NCBI RefSeq assembly: GCF_001463905.1
Contig: NZ_BBWR01000018.1
Location: 124,001 to 188,000, forward strand
Length of the DNA: 64,000 nucleotides
Direction of reading: 5' to 3'
Origin: Aureimonas frigidaquae
GTDB taxonomy: Bacteria > Pseudomonadota > Alphaproteobacteria > Rhizobiales > Rhizobiaceae
In this document: positions 27,565-35,254 of the stretch, piece by piece
Position numbering within the stretch: the stretch's first letter is position 1
Layout: the number at the start of each line of letters is the position of its first letter
The notes under the pieces: generated by a model
Databases searched by the model: none
What the model saw: the letters and a program-made list of their open reading frames with translations, nothing else
Told to the model about the DNA's origin: nothing
Position numbers and translations under genes: made by a program

Positions 27565-29433
27565 CTACTGCACGTGCTTGTAGACCGTCGTCCTCGACAG
27601 ACCCAGGCGGCGTGCGGTCAGGGCGATGTTCTGATCGGCCGTGCGGTAGGCAAGCCGGATGCCGGAACAGCGCGGCTCGTTCAGGGCATGGCCGCGGCAG
27701 GCCTCGCAGGCGTCAGCGGCGAGGATCTGGCGCACGGGTTCGAATGCGGTTTCGTCGAGGAAGGGCATTCTGCGGCGCAGGAGGGCGCGCTGCAGAACGG
27801 CCTCCAGCTCGCGCATATTGCCGGGCCAGGTGCGGGCTTTGAGCCTGCGGACCGCCTCGTCGGTCACCGCCGTGCCGGGCGCCAGCCGTTCGACCACGTG
27901 GCGGACGATTTCGTGAAAATCCGTGCGGGCGGCGAGCGGCGGCAGGCGGATCGCGAACGTGTTCAGGCGGTACAGAAGATCGCTGCGGAACAGGCGCTGG
28001 GCCACCATCTCCTCCAGATCCCGGTTCGTTGCCGAGACGATCTGGATGTCGAGCTTGGTGCTCTTCTGTCCGCCGACCGCCCGCACCTCCTGCGTGTCGA
28101 GAAAACGCAGGAGCACGGTCTGGGCGGCCAGCGGGATGTCGGCCACCTCGTCGAGAAACAGCGTGCCCTTATGCGCCTGCCGGGCAAGGCCCGGTGAGCC
28201 CTCGCCGCGCGCGCCGGTGAAGGCGCCGCGTTCGTGGCCGAAGAGCTCGGCGACGAAGAGGCTTTCCGGTAATGCACCGCAGTTCACCGCCACGAATTCG
28301 CCCGACCGCCCGGAGGCGGCATGCACGTGACGGGCCATGCGATCCTTGCCCGTTCCCGTTTCACCGGTGACGAGCACGGGGAGCCGCAGCGACGTGGCAT
28401 CGGCGACCTCTTTTAGCGCAGCGCGCAGCTCCGGATCGTCGCACACGAAGTCTGGATGGCTGCTGCGCTGCACCACGGCGATCCTGGCGGCTGGCTCGCG
28501 TGGTGCCTGGACGCGGCCCAGACCGGCGCGTCCGATCTGCCGGCAGACCATGAAGACACCGCTTCCCGCCCGATCGCGGATGGCGACGACGCCGCCGTTC
28601 AGGAGCCCGTCCATGGCGCTGCCGAATCCGCTCTCGAACAGATCGTCGAAATGTGTGCCCTCATCCACCGGCAGGCCGGCCAGCAGGCTTGTGGCGGGCC
28701 GGTTCAGCGAATGGACCACGCCCTCGCGGGACAGGGCGATCAGGCCGGCCGACAAGGTGTCCAGATACTCGACACGCGGATGGAAGGCGAAGATGAAGCT
28801 TTCCGAGCGCTGCTGGTAGATGAGCCCGTTCTCGATCTGGGAAGCGGCCATCCGCACCAGGGCGTGCGTGTGCTGCTGGCGGGCCTCGTTGGTGCAGGAG
28901 GCATCGAGCAGCCCCAGCACGTTGCCCTCCGCGTCGAGGATGGGCGCGGCCATGCAGGACAGATGGCCGTGGCAGGCGAAGTAGTGTTCCCGCCCGTAGA
29001 TCGCCACGGGGCGGCGCTCCATCACGGCCAGGCCCAGCGCATTGGTGCCCCGCTCACGCTCGCGCCAGACGCTGCCCGGTACGATCGAGCGCCCGGCTTC
29101 GCTTTCGGCGAACTGGTGGTCGCTGATCGTATCGAGCACCACGCCCTCGGCATCTCCCAGCGCGATCACGAAGTTCGATCCGGCAATCTGCGAGTGAAGG
29201 AGCTGCATCTCGGCCAGCGCCAGGCGGCGAAGCGTTGCCAGCGTCTCGCGCCGATGCCCGACCTCGGCAAAGGGAATGACTTCGCCGCGCGGGCGGGCGC
29301 GCGGGTCGAGCCCCGTTTCGCGGCAGCGGAGCCAGCTCGACGAGACGCTTGGCGAAAGGGCGCCGGACGGCACGCGCTGCCCGTTTTCCAGGGCGATGCG
29401 CGCACGATCCATGCCCGACATCAGATGCTGCAT
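27565..29433 (-). CDS. Sigma-54-dependent activator, AcoR family
   Basis: A 622-residue activator. An N-terminal GAF-type sensor (about residues 50-210, with FVIALGDAEGVVLDTISD, RERGTNALGLAV and HLSCMAAPILD) is followed by a PAS-like part (DTLSAGLIALSREG), an AAA+ domain with Walker A GETGTGKD, the sigma-54 contact loop GAFTGA (about 403-408) and Walker B LFLDEVAD, and a Fis-type HTH (NIALTARRLGLSRTTVYKHV). AcoR-type proteins respond to acetoin, alcohols or aldehydes. The ATG at 29433 follows GGAGGGAGGAG; an earlier TTG/ATG set lies seven codons upstream. It faces the adh operon, which has a -24/-12 promoter. Confidence 0.93.
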   Translation of the reverse strand: MQHLMSGMDRARIALENGQRVPSGALSPSVSSSWLRCRETGLDPRARPRGEVIPFAEVGHRRETLATLRRLALAEMQLLHSQIAGSNFVIALGDAEGVVLDTISDHQFAESEAGRSIVPGSVWRERERGTNALGLAVMERRPVAIYGREHYFACHGHLSCMAAPILDAEGNVLGLLDASCTNEARQQHTHALVRMAASQIENGLIYQQRSESFIFAFHPRVEYLDTLSAGLIALSREGVVHSLNRPATSLLAGLPVDEGTHFDDLFESGFGSAMDGLLNGGVVAIRDRAGSGVFMVCRQIGRAGLGRVQAPREPAARIAVVQRSSHPDFVCDDPELRAALKEVADATSLRLPVLVTGETGTGKDRMARHVHAASGRSGEFVAVNCGALPESLFVAELFGHERGAFTGARGEGSPGLARQAHKGTLFLDEVADIPLAAQTVLLRFLDTQEVRAVGGQKSTKLDIQIVSATNRDLEEMVAQRLFRSDLLYRLNTFAIRLPPLAARTDFHEIVRHVVERLAPGTAVTDEAVRRLKARTWPGNMRELEAVLQRALLRRRMPFLDETAFEPVRQILAADACEACRGHALNEPRCSGIRLAYRTADQNIALTARRLGLSRTTVYKHVQ

Positions 29434-29519
29434 GGCTCCTCCCTCCCGCAACATTGGTCACGCTCAGACTACATCCTGCGCGGGCGGCTGCAATGACCAG
29501 AAACTGGACATATCGATGC

Positions 29520-29548
29520 GGACAACGTCCAGCGACTGGGCATTGTCC
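29520..29548. promoter_or_regulatory. Candidate upstream activator sites for the AcoR-type regulator
   Basis: Two related 11-base palindromes, GGACAACGTCC (29520-29530) and GGGCATTGTCC (29538-29548), fit GGRCANNGTCC and are 18 bases apart; a further GGACA half-site lies at 29506-29510. They sit about 75-105 bases before the predicted start of the adh transcript, the usual range for a sigma-54 activator. Confidence 0.45.
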
Positions 29549-29598
29549 CCCGAGCGCCGGTCAGCAAGGAAACCCATGTTCATCAATGGTTTAGCCAC

Positions 29599-29615
29599 TT
29601 GGCACGGCAGTTGCA
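29599..29615 (+). promoter_or_regulatory. Sigma-54 (-24/-12) promoter of the adh-ABC operon
   Basis: TTGGCACGGCAGTTGCA contains TGGCAC-N5-TTGCA, the sigma-54 consensus, with GG at 29601-29602 and GC at 29613-29614, spaced 12 bases start to start. Transcription would begin near 29625, giving a leader of about 44 bases to the adh ATG. Confidence 0.88.
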
Positions 29616-29668
29616 GAAGGGGTTGGCAGACACCGGTTCCGCTTGTGTCCGAGACGGGAGGAGTAGGC

Positions 29669-30721
29669 ATGAAAGCACAGGTCCTGAAGGCATATGACGA
29701 TCATCTCACAGCCGCCGACTGGTTGAGCTACGAGGAGGTCCCCGATCCCACAATCACCAAAGCCAACGACGTGATCGTCCGGATCGGCGGCGCAGGCGTC
29801 TGCCGCACCGATCTCCACATCATCGAGGGCGTCTGGCGCCCGCACATGGACCCGAACGCCGACCAGCTTCTCCCCTTCATCATGGGCCACGAGAATGCCG
29901 GCTGGGTCGAGGCGGTCGGCAAGGAGGTCGAGAATGTGAAGGTCGGCGATCCGGTGATCGTCCACCCGAAGATCTCCGGCGGCACGTGCCTTGCCTGCCG
30001 CCGCGGCATGGACATGCACGCGCCCGGCAAGTTCCCGGGCCTCGACTGCGACGGCGGATATGCCGAGTACCTCTGCACCTCCGACCGCAACATCGTCCCC
30101 CTGCCCAGGACCCTGGCGCCGAAGGACGTCGCGCCCTATTCCGACGCGGGCCTGACGGCCTATCGCGCAGTGAAAAAGGCGACGCGCCACCTCCTGCCGG
30201 GAGAGACCTGCGTGGTGATCGGCGCCGGTGGCCTCGGTCATATCGGCATCCAGTGCCTGAAAGCCATGTGCGCCGCCGACGTCGTGGTGGTCGACAAGTC
30301 CGACGCCTCGCTCGAACTCGCCCGCCGCATGGGCGCAGACCATCTGGTGAAGGCCGATGGCAACGAGGTCGAGGCCGTTCTGCAGCTGACGGGCGGCAAC
30401 GGTGCGGAGGCCGTGATCGACTTCGTCGGCGAAAAGGGCACGACCAGGATGGGCCTCGCCATGACAAGGGGCGCCGGCTCCTACTACGTCGTCGGCTACG
30501 GCGAGGACATCGTGGTGCCCACCGTCGATCTGGTGATCGCCGAGAAGAGCATCATCGGCAATCTCGTGGGCACCTGGGCCGAGCTTGTCGAGCTCATGGC
30601 GCTCGCCGACCGCGGCCTCGTGAACCTTGCGACGGTGGAGTACCGGCTCGCCGACGCCAACCAGGCCCTGCAGGACCTTAATGCCGGCAAGATCCACGGC
30701 CGCGCCGTGCTGATCCCCTGA
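29669..30721 (+). CDS. Zinc-type NAD(P)-dependent alcohol dehydrogenase
   Basis: A 350-residue medium-chain dehydrogenase resembling the arabinose-dehydrogenase-like branch (GGAGVCRTDLHIIEGVW, GHENAGWVEAVG, DAGLTAYRAVKKA). Catalytic zinc ligands Cys45, His74 and Glu75 are present; the Rossmann motif is GAGGLGHIG. The structural-zinc loop is depleted: only Cys107 and Cys110 remain, while the expected cysteines are Gly104 and Ala118. The ATG at 29669 follows GGGAGGAG. It is the first gene behind the sigma-54 promoter, ahead of an importer, so it probably oxidises the imported alcohol or polyol. The substrate is not known. Confidence 0.88.
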   Translation: MKAQVLKAYDDHLTAADWLSYEEVPDPTITKANDVIVRIGGAGVCRTDLHIIEGVWRPHMDPNADQLLPFIMGHENAGWVEAVGKEVENVKVGDPVIVHPKISGGTCLACRRGMDMHAPGKFPGLDCDGGYAEYLCTSDRNIVPLPRTLAPKDVAPYSDAGLTAYRAVKKATRHLLPGETCVVIGAGGLGHIGIQCLKAMCAADVVVVDKSDASLELARRMGADHLVKADGNEVEAVLQLTGGNGAEAVIDFVGEKGTTRMGLAMTRGAGSYYVVGYGEDIVVPTVDLVIAEKSIIGNLVGTWAELVELMALADRGLVNLATVEYRLADANQALQDLNAGKIHGRAVLIP

Positions 30722-30729
30722 TGCCGGAT

Positions 30730-30755
30730 CGGCGCGGGCCGGGAGCCCCGCGCCG
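30730..30755 (+). repeat. Intercistronic hairpin between adh and the binding-protein gene
   Basis: A nine-base stem (CGGCGCGGG, 30730-30738, with CCCGCGCCG, 30747-30755) around an eight-base loop, with no T-tract after it. It lies in the 90-base gap before the binding-protein gene and may protect or process the mRNA. Confidence 0.6.
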
Positions 30756-30811
30756 TGTTGCCTGACCCTACTGCGCCGGAGGGGCGCGACGATCTTCGGG
30801 AGGAGACCCAC

Positions 30812-32362
30812 ATGAAACGGCATGCAATCTGGATGACGTCGGCCTGCGCGCTGGCGATCGCTGTCCCGGCCTTTGCCGCAGACATCGACTACAAAGCCTA
30901 TGGCGACTACGCGCAGTACGGCTCGGCGCCGGATGTTCCGGGCGCCTGCTCCTACGCGGCGATCGACGCCAAGGATTATTCCGGCAAGACGCTGCGGGTC
31001 ATCACCCACGCGGTGCCGGTGATCGGCGAGCCGACCGACCTGCACGCCAAACAGTTCCAAGAATTGACCGGCGCGCAGGTGGATGTCGTCCACATTCCCT
31101 TCGGCGATCTCTACCAGCGCCTGATGATCCCGTTCCAGACGCGCCAGGCCGCCTATGACGTGATGTTCTACCCCTCGCTTTGGATCGGTGACGTCCAGAG
31201 CTACCTGCAGCCCGTGCCGGCCGCCTATCAGGAGGTGTCGGGGATGAAGGAGGTGACGCAGAACTACCGCGACGTCGCCACCTGGGGCGACCAGATGATC
31301 CAGTATCCGGTGGACGGTGACCGGCATTACCTCAAGTACCGATCCGACATATTCGACAACCCGGAATACCAGCAGCGGTTCAAGGCCGAGACCGGCCAGG
31401 ACCTGCGCGTGCCGCGCACCTGGGAAGAGTACAACGCGGTCGCCAAGTTCTTCACCGGCTGGGACTGGGGCAAGGATGGGCGCGGCCAGTTCGGCTCGGC
31501 CGAAGTGACCAAGCGTGACGACCTGATGTTTTCGGCCTTCATCAGCCGTGCCGCCGCCTATACCAAGAACCCCAACGTAAAGGGCGGCTACTTCTTCAAG
31601 CTCGACACGATGGAGCCGCAGATCAACAATCCGGGCTTCGTCAAGGCGCTGGAGATGTTCATCGACGCGCAAAAGGCTTTCCCGCCCGGCGGCACCAATT
31701 TCGGCCTCGGCGACGAGATCTTCTCCTTCGGCGGCGGCCAGACGCTGATGAGCTATTCCTGGGACGACGCCTTCATCCAGGCGCAGGAGGCCTCCAGCCC
31801 GATCCGCAACAAGGTCGCGGCCGCGCCGCTGCCCGGCTCCACGCAGGTCTGGAACCGCGATACCAACACCTGGGATACGTTCGAGACGCCGAACGCGCCT
31901 CCCTATATCACCTGGGGCTGGACGTCCGCGGTTTCCAAGGCTTCGCCGAACCAGGACATGGCCTTCGACTTCCTGTGCTTCTTCTCCAACGAGGCCAACA
32001 CGCAGCTCGATCTCCAGATCGGCCGCTTCGGCGTCAATCCCTATCGCACCACCCATTTCGACCCGGCCTTCTGGCAGGACAAGCTGGGCTGGGATGCGAA
32101 CACGGCTAAGACCTATGTCGACACCCTGTCGGGCATGGACCAGTCCAACAACCGCGTCTTCGACCTGCGCGTGCCCGGCGTGAACCAGTTCATGTCGACG
32201 CTCGCCAACGGCGTCGCCGAAGCCATGGCCGGCCAGCGCACGCCGCAGGAGGCGCTCGACGGCGTCGCGGCGCAGTGGACGGAGATCGTCGAGCGGATCG
32301 GGCCGGACCGCGTCCGCGAGGCCTATGCCAACGTCGTGGCGCTGGAAGATCGCGGCCGCTGA
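30812..32362 (+). CDS. ABC transporter extracellular solute-binding protein (family 1)
   Basis: A 516-residue periplasmic binding protein. The signal peptide is MKRHAIWM through AVPAFA, with cleavage likely after residue 22. The mature part has the family 1 layout (KTLRVITHAVPVIGEPTDLHAKQFQELTG, then AYDVMFYPSLWIG and TLMSYSWDDAFIQAQ). It is longer than most sugar-binding proteins, similar in size to the binding protein of the rhizobial glycerol ABC system. The ATG follows GGGAGGAG. Strong hairpins before and after the gene may raise its expression above that of the permeases. Likely ligand: an alcohol, polyol or sugar; not proven. Confidence 0.9.
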   Translation: MKRHAIWMTSACALAIAVPAFAADIDYKAYGDYAQYGSAPDVPGACSYAAIDAKDYSGKTLRVITHAVPVIGEPTDLHAKQFQELTGAQVDVVHIPFGDLYQRLMIPFQTRQAAYDVMFYPSLWIGDVQSYLQPVPAAYQEVSGMKEVTQNYRDVATWGDQMIQYPVDGDRHYLKYRSDIFDNPEYQQRFKAETGQDLRVPRTWEEYNAVAKFFTGWDWGKDGRGQFGSAEVTKRDDLMFSAFISRAAAYTKNPNVKGGYFFKLDTMEPQINNPGFVKALEMFIDAQKAFPPGGTNFGLGDEIFSFGGGQTLMSYSWDDAFIQAQEASSPIRNKVAAAPLPGSTQVWNRDTNTWDTFETPNAPPYITWGWTSAVSKASPNQDMAFDFLCFFSNEANTQLDLQIGRFGVNPYRTTHFDPAFWQDKLGWDANTAKTYVDTLSGMDQSNNRVFDLRVPGVNQFMSTLANGVAEAMAGQRTPQEALDGVAAQWTEIVERIGPDRVREAYANVVALEDRGR

Positions 32363-32385
32363 GGCCGAAGAGCGTTTCAGCCCGA

Positions 32386-32411
32386 CCGGGGCCGGCCGTG
32401 GCCGGCCCCGG
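32386..32411 (+). repeat. Perfect 12-bp intercistronic hairpin after the binding-protein gene
   Basis: CCGGGGCCGGCC (32386-32397) and GGCCGGCCCCGG (32400-32411) are perfectly complementary around a central GT. There is no following T-tract. Its place between binding protein and permease matches stem-loops that stabilise binding-protein mRNA in other ABC operons. Confidence 0.7.
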
Positions 32412-32443
32412 CTTCCCTCGCCGCGCATCGGAGCCCTGTCGTC

Positions 32444-33328
32444 ATGCAGCAGCGCGAATTCCGCCCCTACAAGCTTGCTTTTCTCCTGCCGGGCCTTCTG
32501 GTCCTTCTTGCCATCATCCTGTTTCCGCTGGCCTTCACCATCCGGGTCTCGCTGTCGGGCTGGGATGCGATCGTGCCGGGGCTCGATTGGGCGGGGGTGC
32601 GCAACTATGCCGGCGTCTTCGCCGATGCGCGCTTCTGGCAGTCGCTCGGCCGCCTGTCGCTGATGGCCGTCGGCACGGTGCTGGTCCAGTATGTGCTGGG
32701 CTTTGGGCTGGCGCTCCTCGTCTGGCGCGACATCCGCTACCGCCGCCTGTGGCGGGTCCTGTTCCTGATCCCGATGATGACGACGCCGGTCATCATGTCG
32801 GTGATCTGGCGCACGATCTTCCACGAGTCGCTAGGACCCGCCAACGACCTCCTCGGCTTCATCGGCCTCGGCCCCTATCCATGGCTCACCTCGCCAGGCT
32901 GGGCTGTCGCCTCGGTCATGCTGGTCGAGATCTGGCAGTGGACGCCGTTCATGTTCCTTCTCATGCTGGCCGGGCTCATCTCGCTCCCGCGCGAGCCCTT
33001 CCTGGCGGCGGCCATCGACGGGGCGGGGCCGATCCGCACTTTCTTCAACGTCACCTTCCCGCTTCTCGCCCCCGTCTCGATCGGCGCCATCATCATCCGC
33101 CTCATCGAGGCGTCGAAGCTGATGGAAACGGTCTACGTGCTGACCTCCGGTGGCCCGGGCACGGCCACGGAAACCACCGGCTACTACATCTACATCCGGG
33201 GCCTTCGCGATTTCCAGATCGGCTACGCGGCGGCGCTCTCCATCACCTATCTCGTCATCATGATCGTCTTGCTCACGATCATCGCCAAGCTGTTGGTGCG
33301 TGTATTCGTCGGGGGGAAGACGGCATGA
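32444..33328 (+). CDS. ABC transporter permease 1 (MalF-like)
   Basis: A 294-residue inner-membrane permease with about six helices. The binding-protein-dependent permease signature is visible in the cytoplasmic EAA loop: AAAIDGAGPIRTFFNVTFPLLAPVSIG (about residues 185-211), which docks to an ATPase. FLLPGLLVLLAIILFPLAFTIRVS begins the protein, typical of the sugar/polyol permease family. It overlaps the second permease gene as ATGA. Confidence 0.92.
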   Translation: MQQREFRPYKLAFLLPGLLVLLAIILFPLAFTIRVSLSGWDAIVPGLDWAGVRNYAGVFADARFWQSLGRLSLMAVGTVLVQYVLGFGLALLVWRDIRYRRLWRVLFLIPMMTTPVIMSVIWRTIFHESLGPANDLLGFIGLGPYPWLTSPGWAVASVMLVEIWQWTPFMFLLMLAGLISLPREPFLAAAIDGAGPIRTFFNVTFPLLAPVSIGAIIIRLIEASKLMETVYVLTSGGPGTATETTGYYIYIRGLRDFQIGYAAALSITYLVIMIVLLTIIAKLLVRVFVGGKTA

Positions 33329-34155
33329 AGGCGCTCAAATACGTTCTCGTCGTCCTGTGGGGCGCCTTCGTCGTCACCCCGCTCCTCTGGGCGCTGACGA
33401 CCTCCTTCAAGACCGCCAACGGCGTGACCGGTGGCCCGACCTACATTCCCTACCTGCAATACGAGCCATCGCTCGCCGGATGGCGGTCGCTGTTCGGCGG
33501 GGCCGGCGGGATCGACATCGCCAAGCCCTATCTCGACAGCCTCATCGTCACCTTGAGCGCGACGGCCATCTCTCTCGTGCTCGGCACCCTGGCGGCCTAC
33601 GGCCTGTCGCGCTTCACCTACAAGGCCGGCTTCGTAAAGAATGCCGACCTCGTCTTCTTCTTCATCTCGCAGCGGATCATGCCGCCGATCGTCCTGTCGA
33701 TTCCGTTCTTCCTGCTTCTGCAGTTCCTGGGCCTTCTCGACACCAAGGTCGGACTGATCCTCGTCTACATCGCGCTGCTTCTGCCCATTGCGGTCTGGAT
33801 CATGGTGGACTTCTTCGACGGCGTGCCACGCGCCATCGACGAAATGGCCCTGCTCGACGGCTGCTCTCCCTTCGAGGCATTCCGGCGCGTCGTCCTGCCG
33901 AACTCGCTGCCCGGCATTCTCGTGGCCGGCATGTTCTGCCTGATCTTCGGCTGGAACGACTTCTTCTTTGCCTTCACGTTGACCTTCACCGAAACGCAGC
34001 TGCTCCCCGTCGCGGTGGTGGCGCTGAACTCGTCCGTCACGCCCTGGTGGAGCCTGTCGGCCTCGGCCCTCATCTCCGTCGCGCCACTCATCCTCATCGC
34101 CTTCTTCGTCGAACGGCTTCTCTCGCGCGGCACGCTTGCCGGCGCGATCCGATAG
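33325..34155 (+). CDS. ABC transporter permease 2 (MalG-like)
   Basis: A 276-residue inner-membrane permease with about six helices. Its EAA loop reads EMALLDGCSPFEAFRRVVLPNSLPGI (about residues 172-197). The ATG at 33325 overlaps the stop of permease 1, so the two are made in equal amounts; together they form the channel. QRIMPPIVLSIPFFLL and IFGWNDFFFAFTLTFT are typical of the MalG side of sugar and polyol importers. Confidence 0.92.
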   Translation: MKALKYVLVVLWGAFVVTPLLWALTTSFKTANGVTGGPTYIPYLQYEPSLAGWRSLFGGAGGIDIAKPYLDSLIVTLSATAISLVLGTLAAYGLSRFTYKAGFVKNADLVFFFISQRIMPPIVLSIPFFLLLQFLGLLDTKVGLILVYIALLLPIAVWIMVDFFDGVPRAIDEMALLDGCSPFEAFRRVVLPNSLPGILVAGMFCLIFGWNDFFFAFTLTFTETQLLPVAVVALNSSVTPWWSLSASALISVAPLILIAFFVERLLSRGTLAGAIR

Positions 34156-34168
34156 GAGGATCACGACC

Positions 34169-35254
34169 GTGAGTCTCGTTCTTCAAGACCTGAAGCTGAC
34201 GGAAGGCGGTGTGCCCTTCCTCAACGGAATCTGCGCAGAGTTTCCACGCGGCCGCCTGACCACGGTGATCGGCCGCACCTCGGCCGGCAAGACCACTTTG
34301 ATGCGCTGCCTCGCCGGGCTGCAAGGGCTGGATTCGGGGCACATCCGCCTCGACGGTCAAGCCTTCGAGGCGGTGCCCGCCTGGAAGCGCAACGTCGCCA
34401 TGGTGTATCAGCAGTTCATCAACTACCCGCATCTCACCGTCTTCGAGAACGTCGCCTTCCCGCTGCGGCGCAAGGGGATGGCCGATGGGGAGGTACGGTC
34501 CCGGGTGCAGAAGCAGCTCGAGACGGTCGGCCTCGGGTCCTTCGGGGAGCGGCGGCCATCGGCGTTGTCGGGCGGCCAGCAGCAGCGCGTGGCCCTGGCG
34601 CGGGCCCTTGTCCGCCACGCGCCGATCCTTCTCCTCGACGAGCCGCTGGTGAACCTCGACTACAAGCTGCGCGAGCAGCTGCGTGACGAGTTTCGGCGCA
34701 TCCTCGGCGCCCAGACCGACACCATCGCGGTCTACAACACGACCGAGCCGGCCGAGGCCATGATGCTGGGCGACCATGTCATCGTCCTGCACGAAGGCCG
34801 CGTGCTGCAAGCGGGAACGCCAGCCGACGTCTTCGACCGCCCGGCCTCTGCGCTCGTCGCCGGCATCGTCAACGATCCGCCCATGAACCTGATCGAGGGC
34901 GAGATCGTGGCCGAGGGCCTGATGCTCGGAACGGCGCGGATGCCCCGACCCATCCATTTCAGAAGCTTGCCGCCTGGAAGCTACAGGTTCGGCATCCGTG
35001 CCAGTGAGATCGAGGCCGGACTGGAAGCGATGACCGGCCGCGTCACCTATGCGGAAATCTCCGGCTCGGAGAGCTTCATCTATCTCGACGCGCCTTTCGG
35101 CCCCGTCGCAATCCAGCGCGAGGGCGTCCATGTCGTCCACAACGGCGCCAGCGTACCGTTCCGCCTTCCGCCGCACCGCCTGTTCTGCTTCGACAGCCGG
35201 GGCGACGGGCAGCTTCTCGCCGCGCCAGGTGCGGCCTCTCAGGGAGAGCACTGA
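34169..35254 (+). CDS. ABC transporter ATP-binding protein 1, H-loop histidine absent
   Basis: A 361-residue ATPase resembling GlpS of the rhizobial glycerol importer (NVAMVYQQFINYP). Walker A is GRTSAGKT (35-42), signature LSGGQ (133-137), Walker B LLLDE (154-158). The H-loop, normally VTHDQxEA, reads NTTEPAEA, with Thr192 in place of the switch histidine. The C-terminal TOBE-like part (from about 265) would contact regulators or the partner. The GTG at 34169 is used because AGGAGGA lies eight bases upstream. It overlaps ATPase 2 by one base. Confidence 0.9.
   Translation: MSLVLQDLKLTEGGVPFLNGICAEFPRGRLTTVIGRTSAGKTTLMRCLAGLQGLDSGHIRLDGQAFEAVPAWKRNVAMVYQQFINYPHLTVFENVAFPLRRKGMADGEVRSRVQKQLETVGLGSFGERRPSALSGGQQQRVALARALVRHAPILLLDEPLVNLDYKLREQLRDEFRRILGAQTDTIAVYNTTEPAEAMMLGDHVIVLHEGRVLQAGTPADVFDRPASALVAGIVNDPPMNLIEGEIVAEGLMLGTARMPRPIHFRSLPPGSYRFGIRASEIEAGLEAMTGRVTYAEISGSESFIYLDAPFGPVAIQREGVHVVHNGASVPFRLPPHRLFCFDSRGDGQLLAAPGAASQGEH

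Noticed and set aside
27350-27583. A 77-codon forward frame opposite the small peptide gene
   Set aside because: It lacks a ribosome binding site and crosses the promoter and operator of the reverse-strand gene; its composition is not protein-like.
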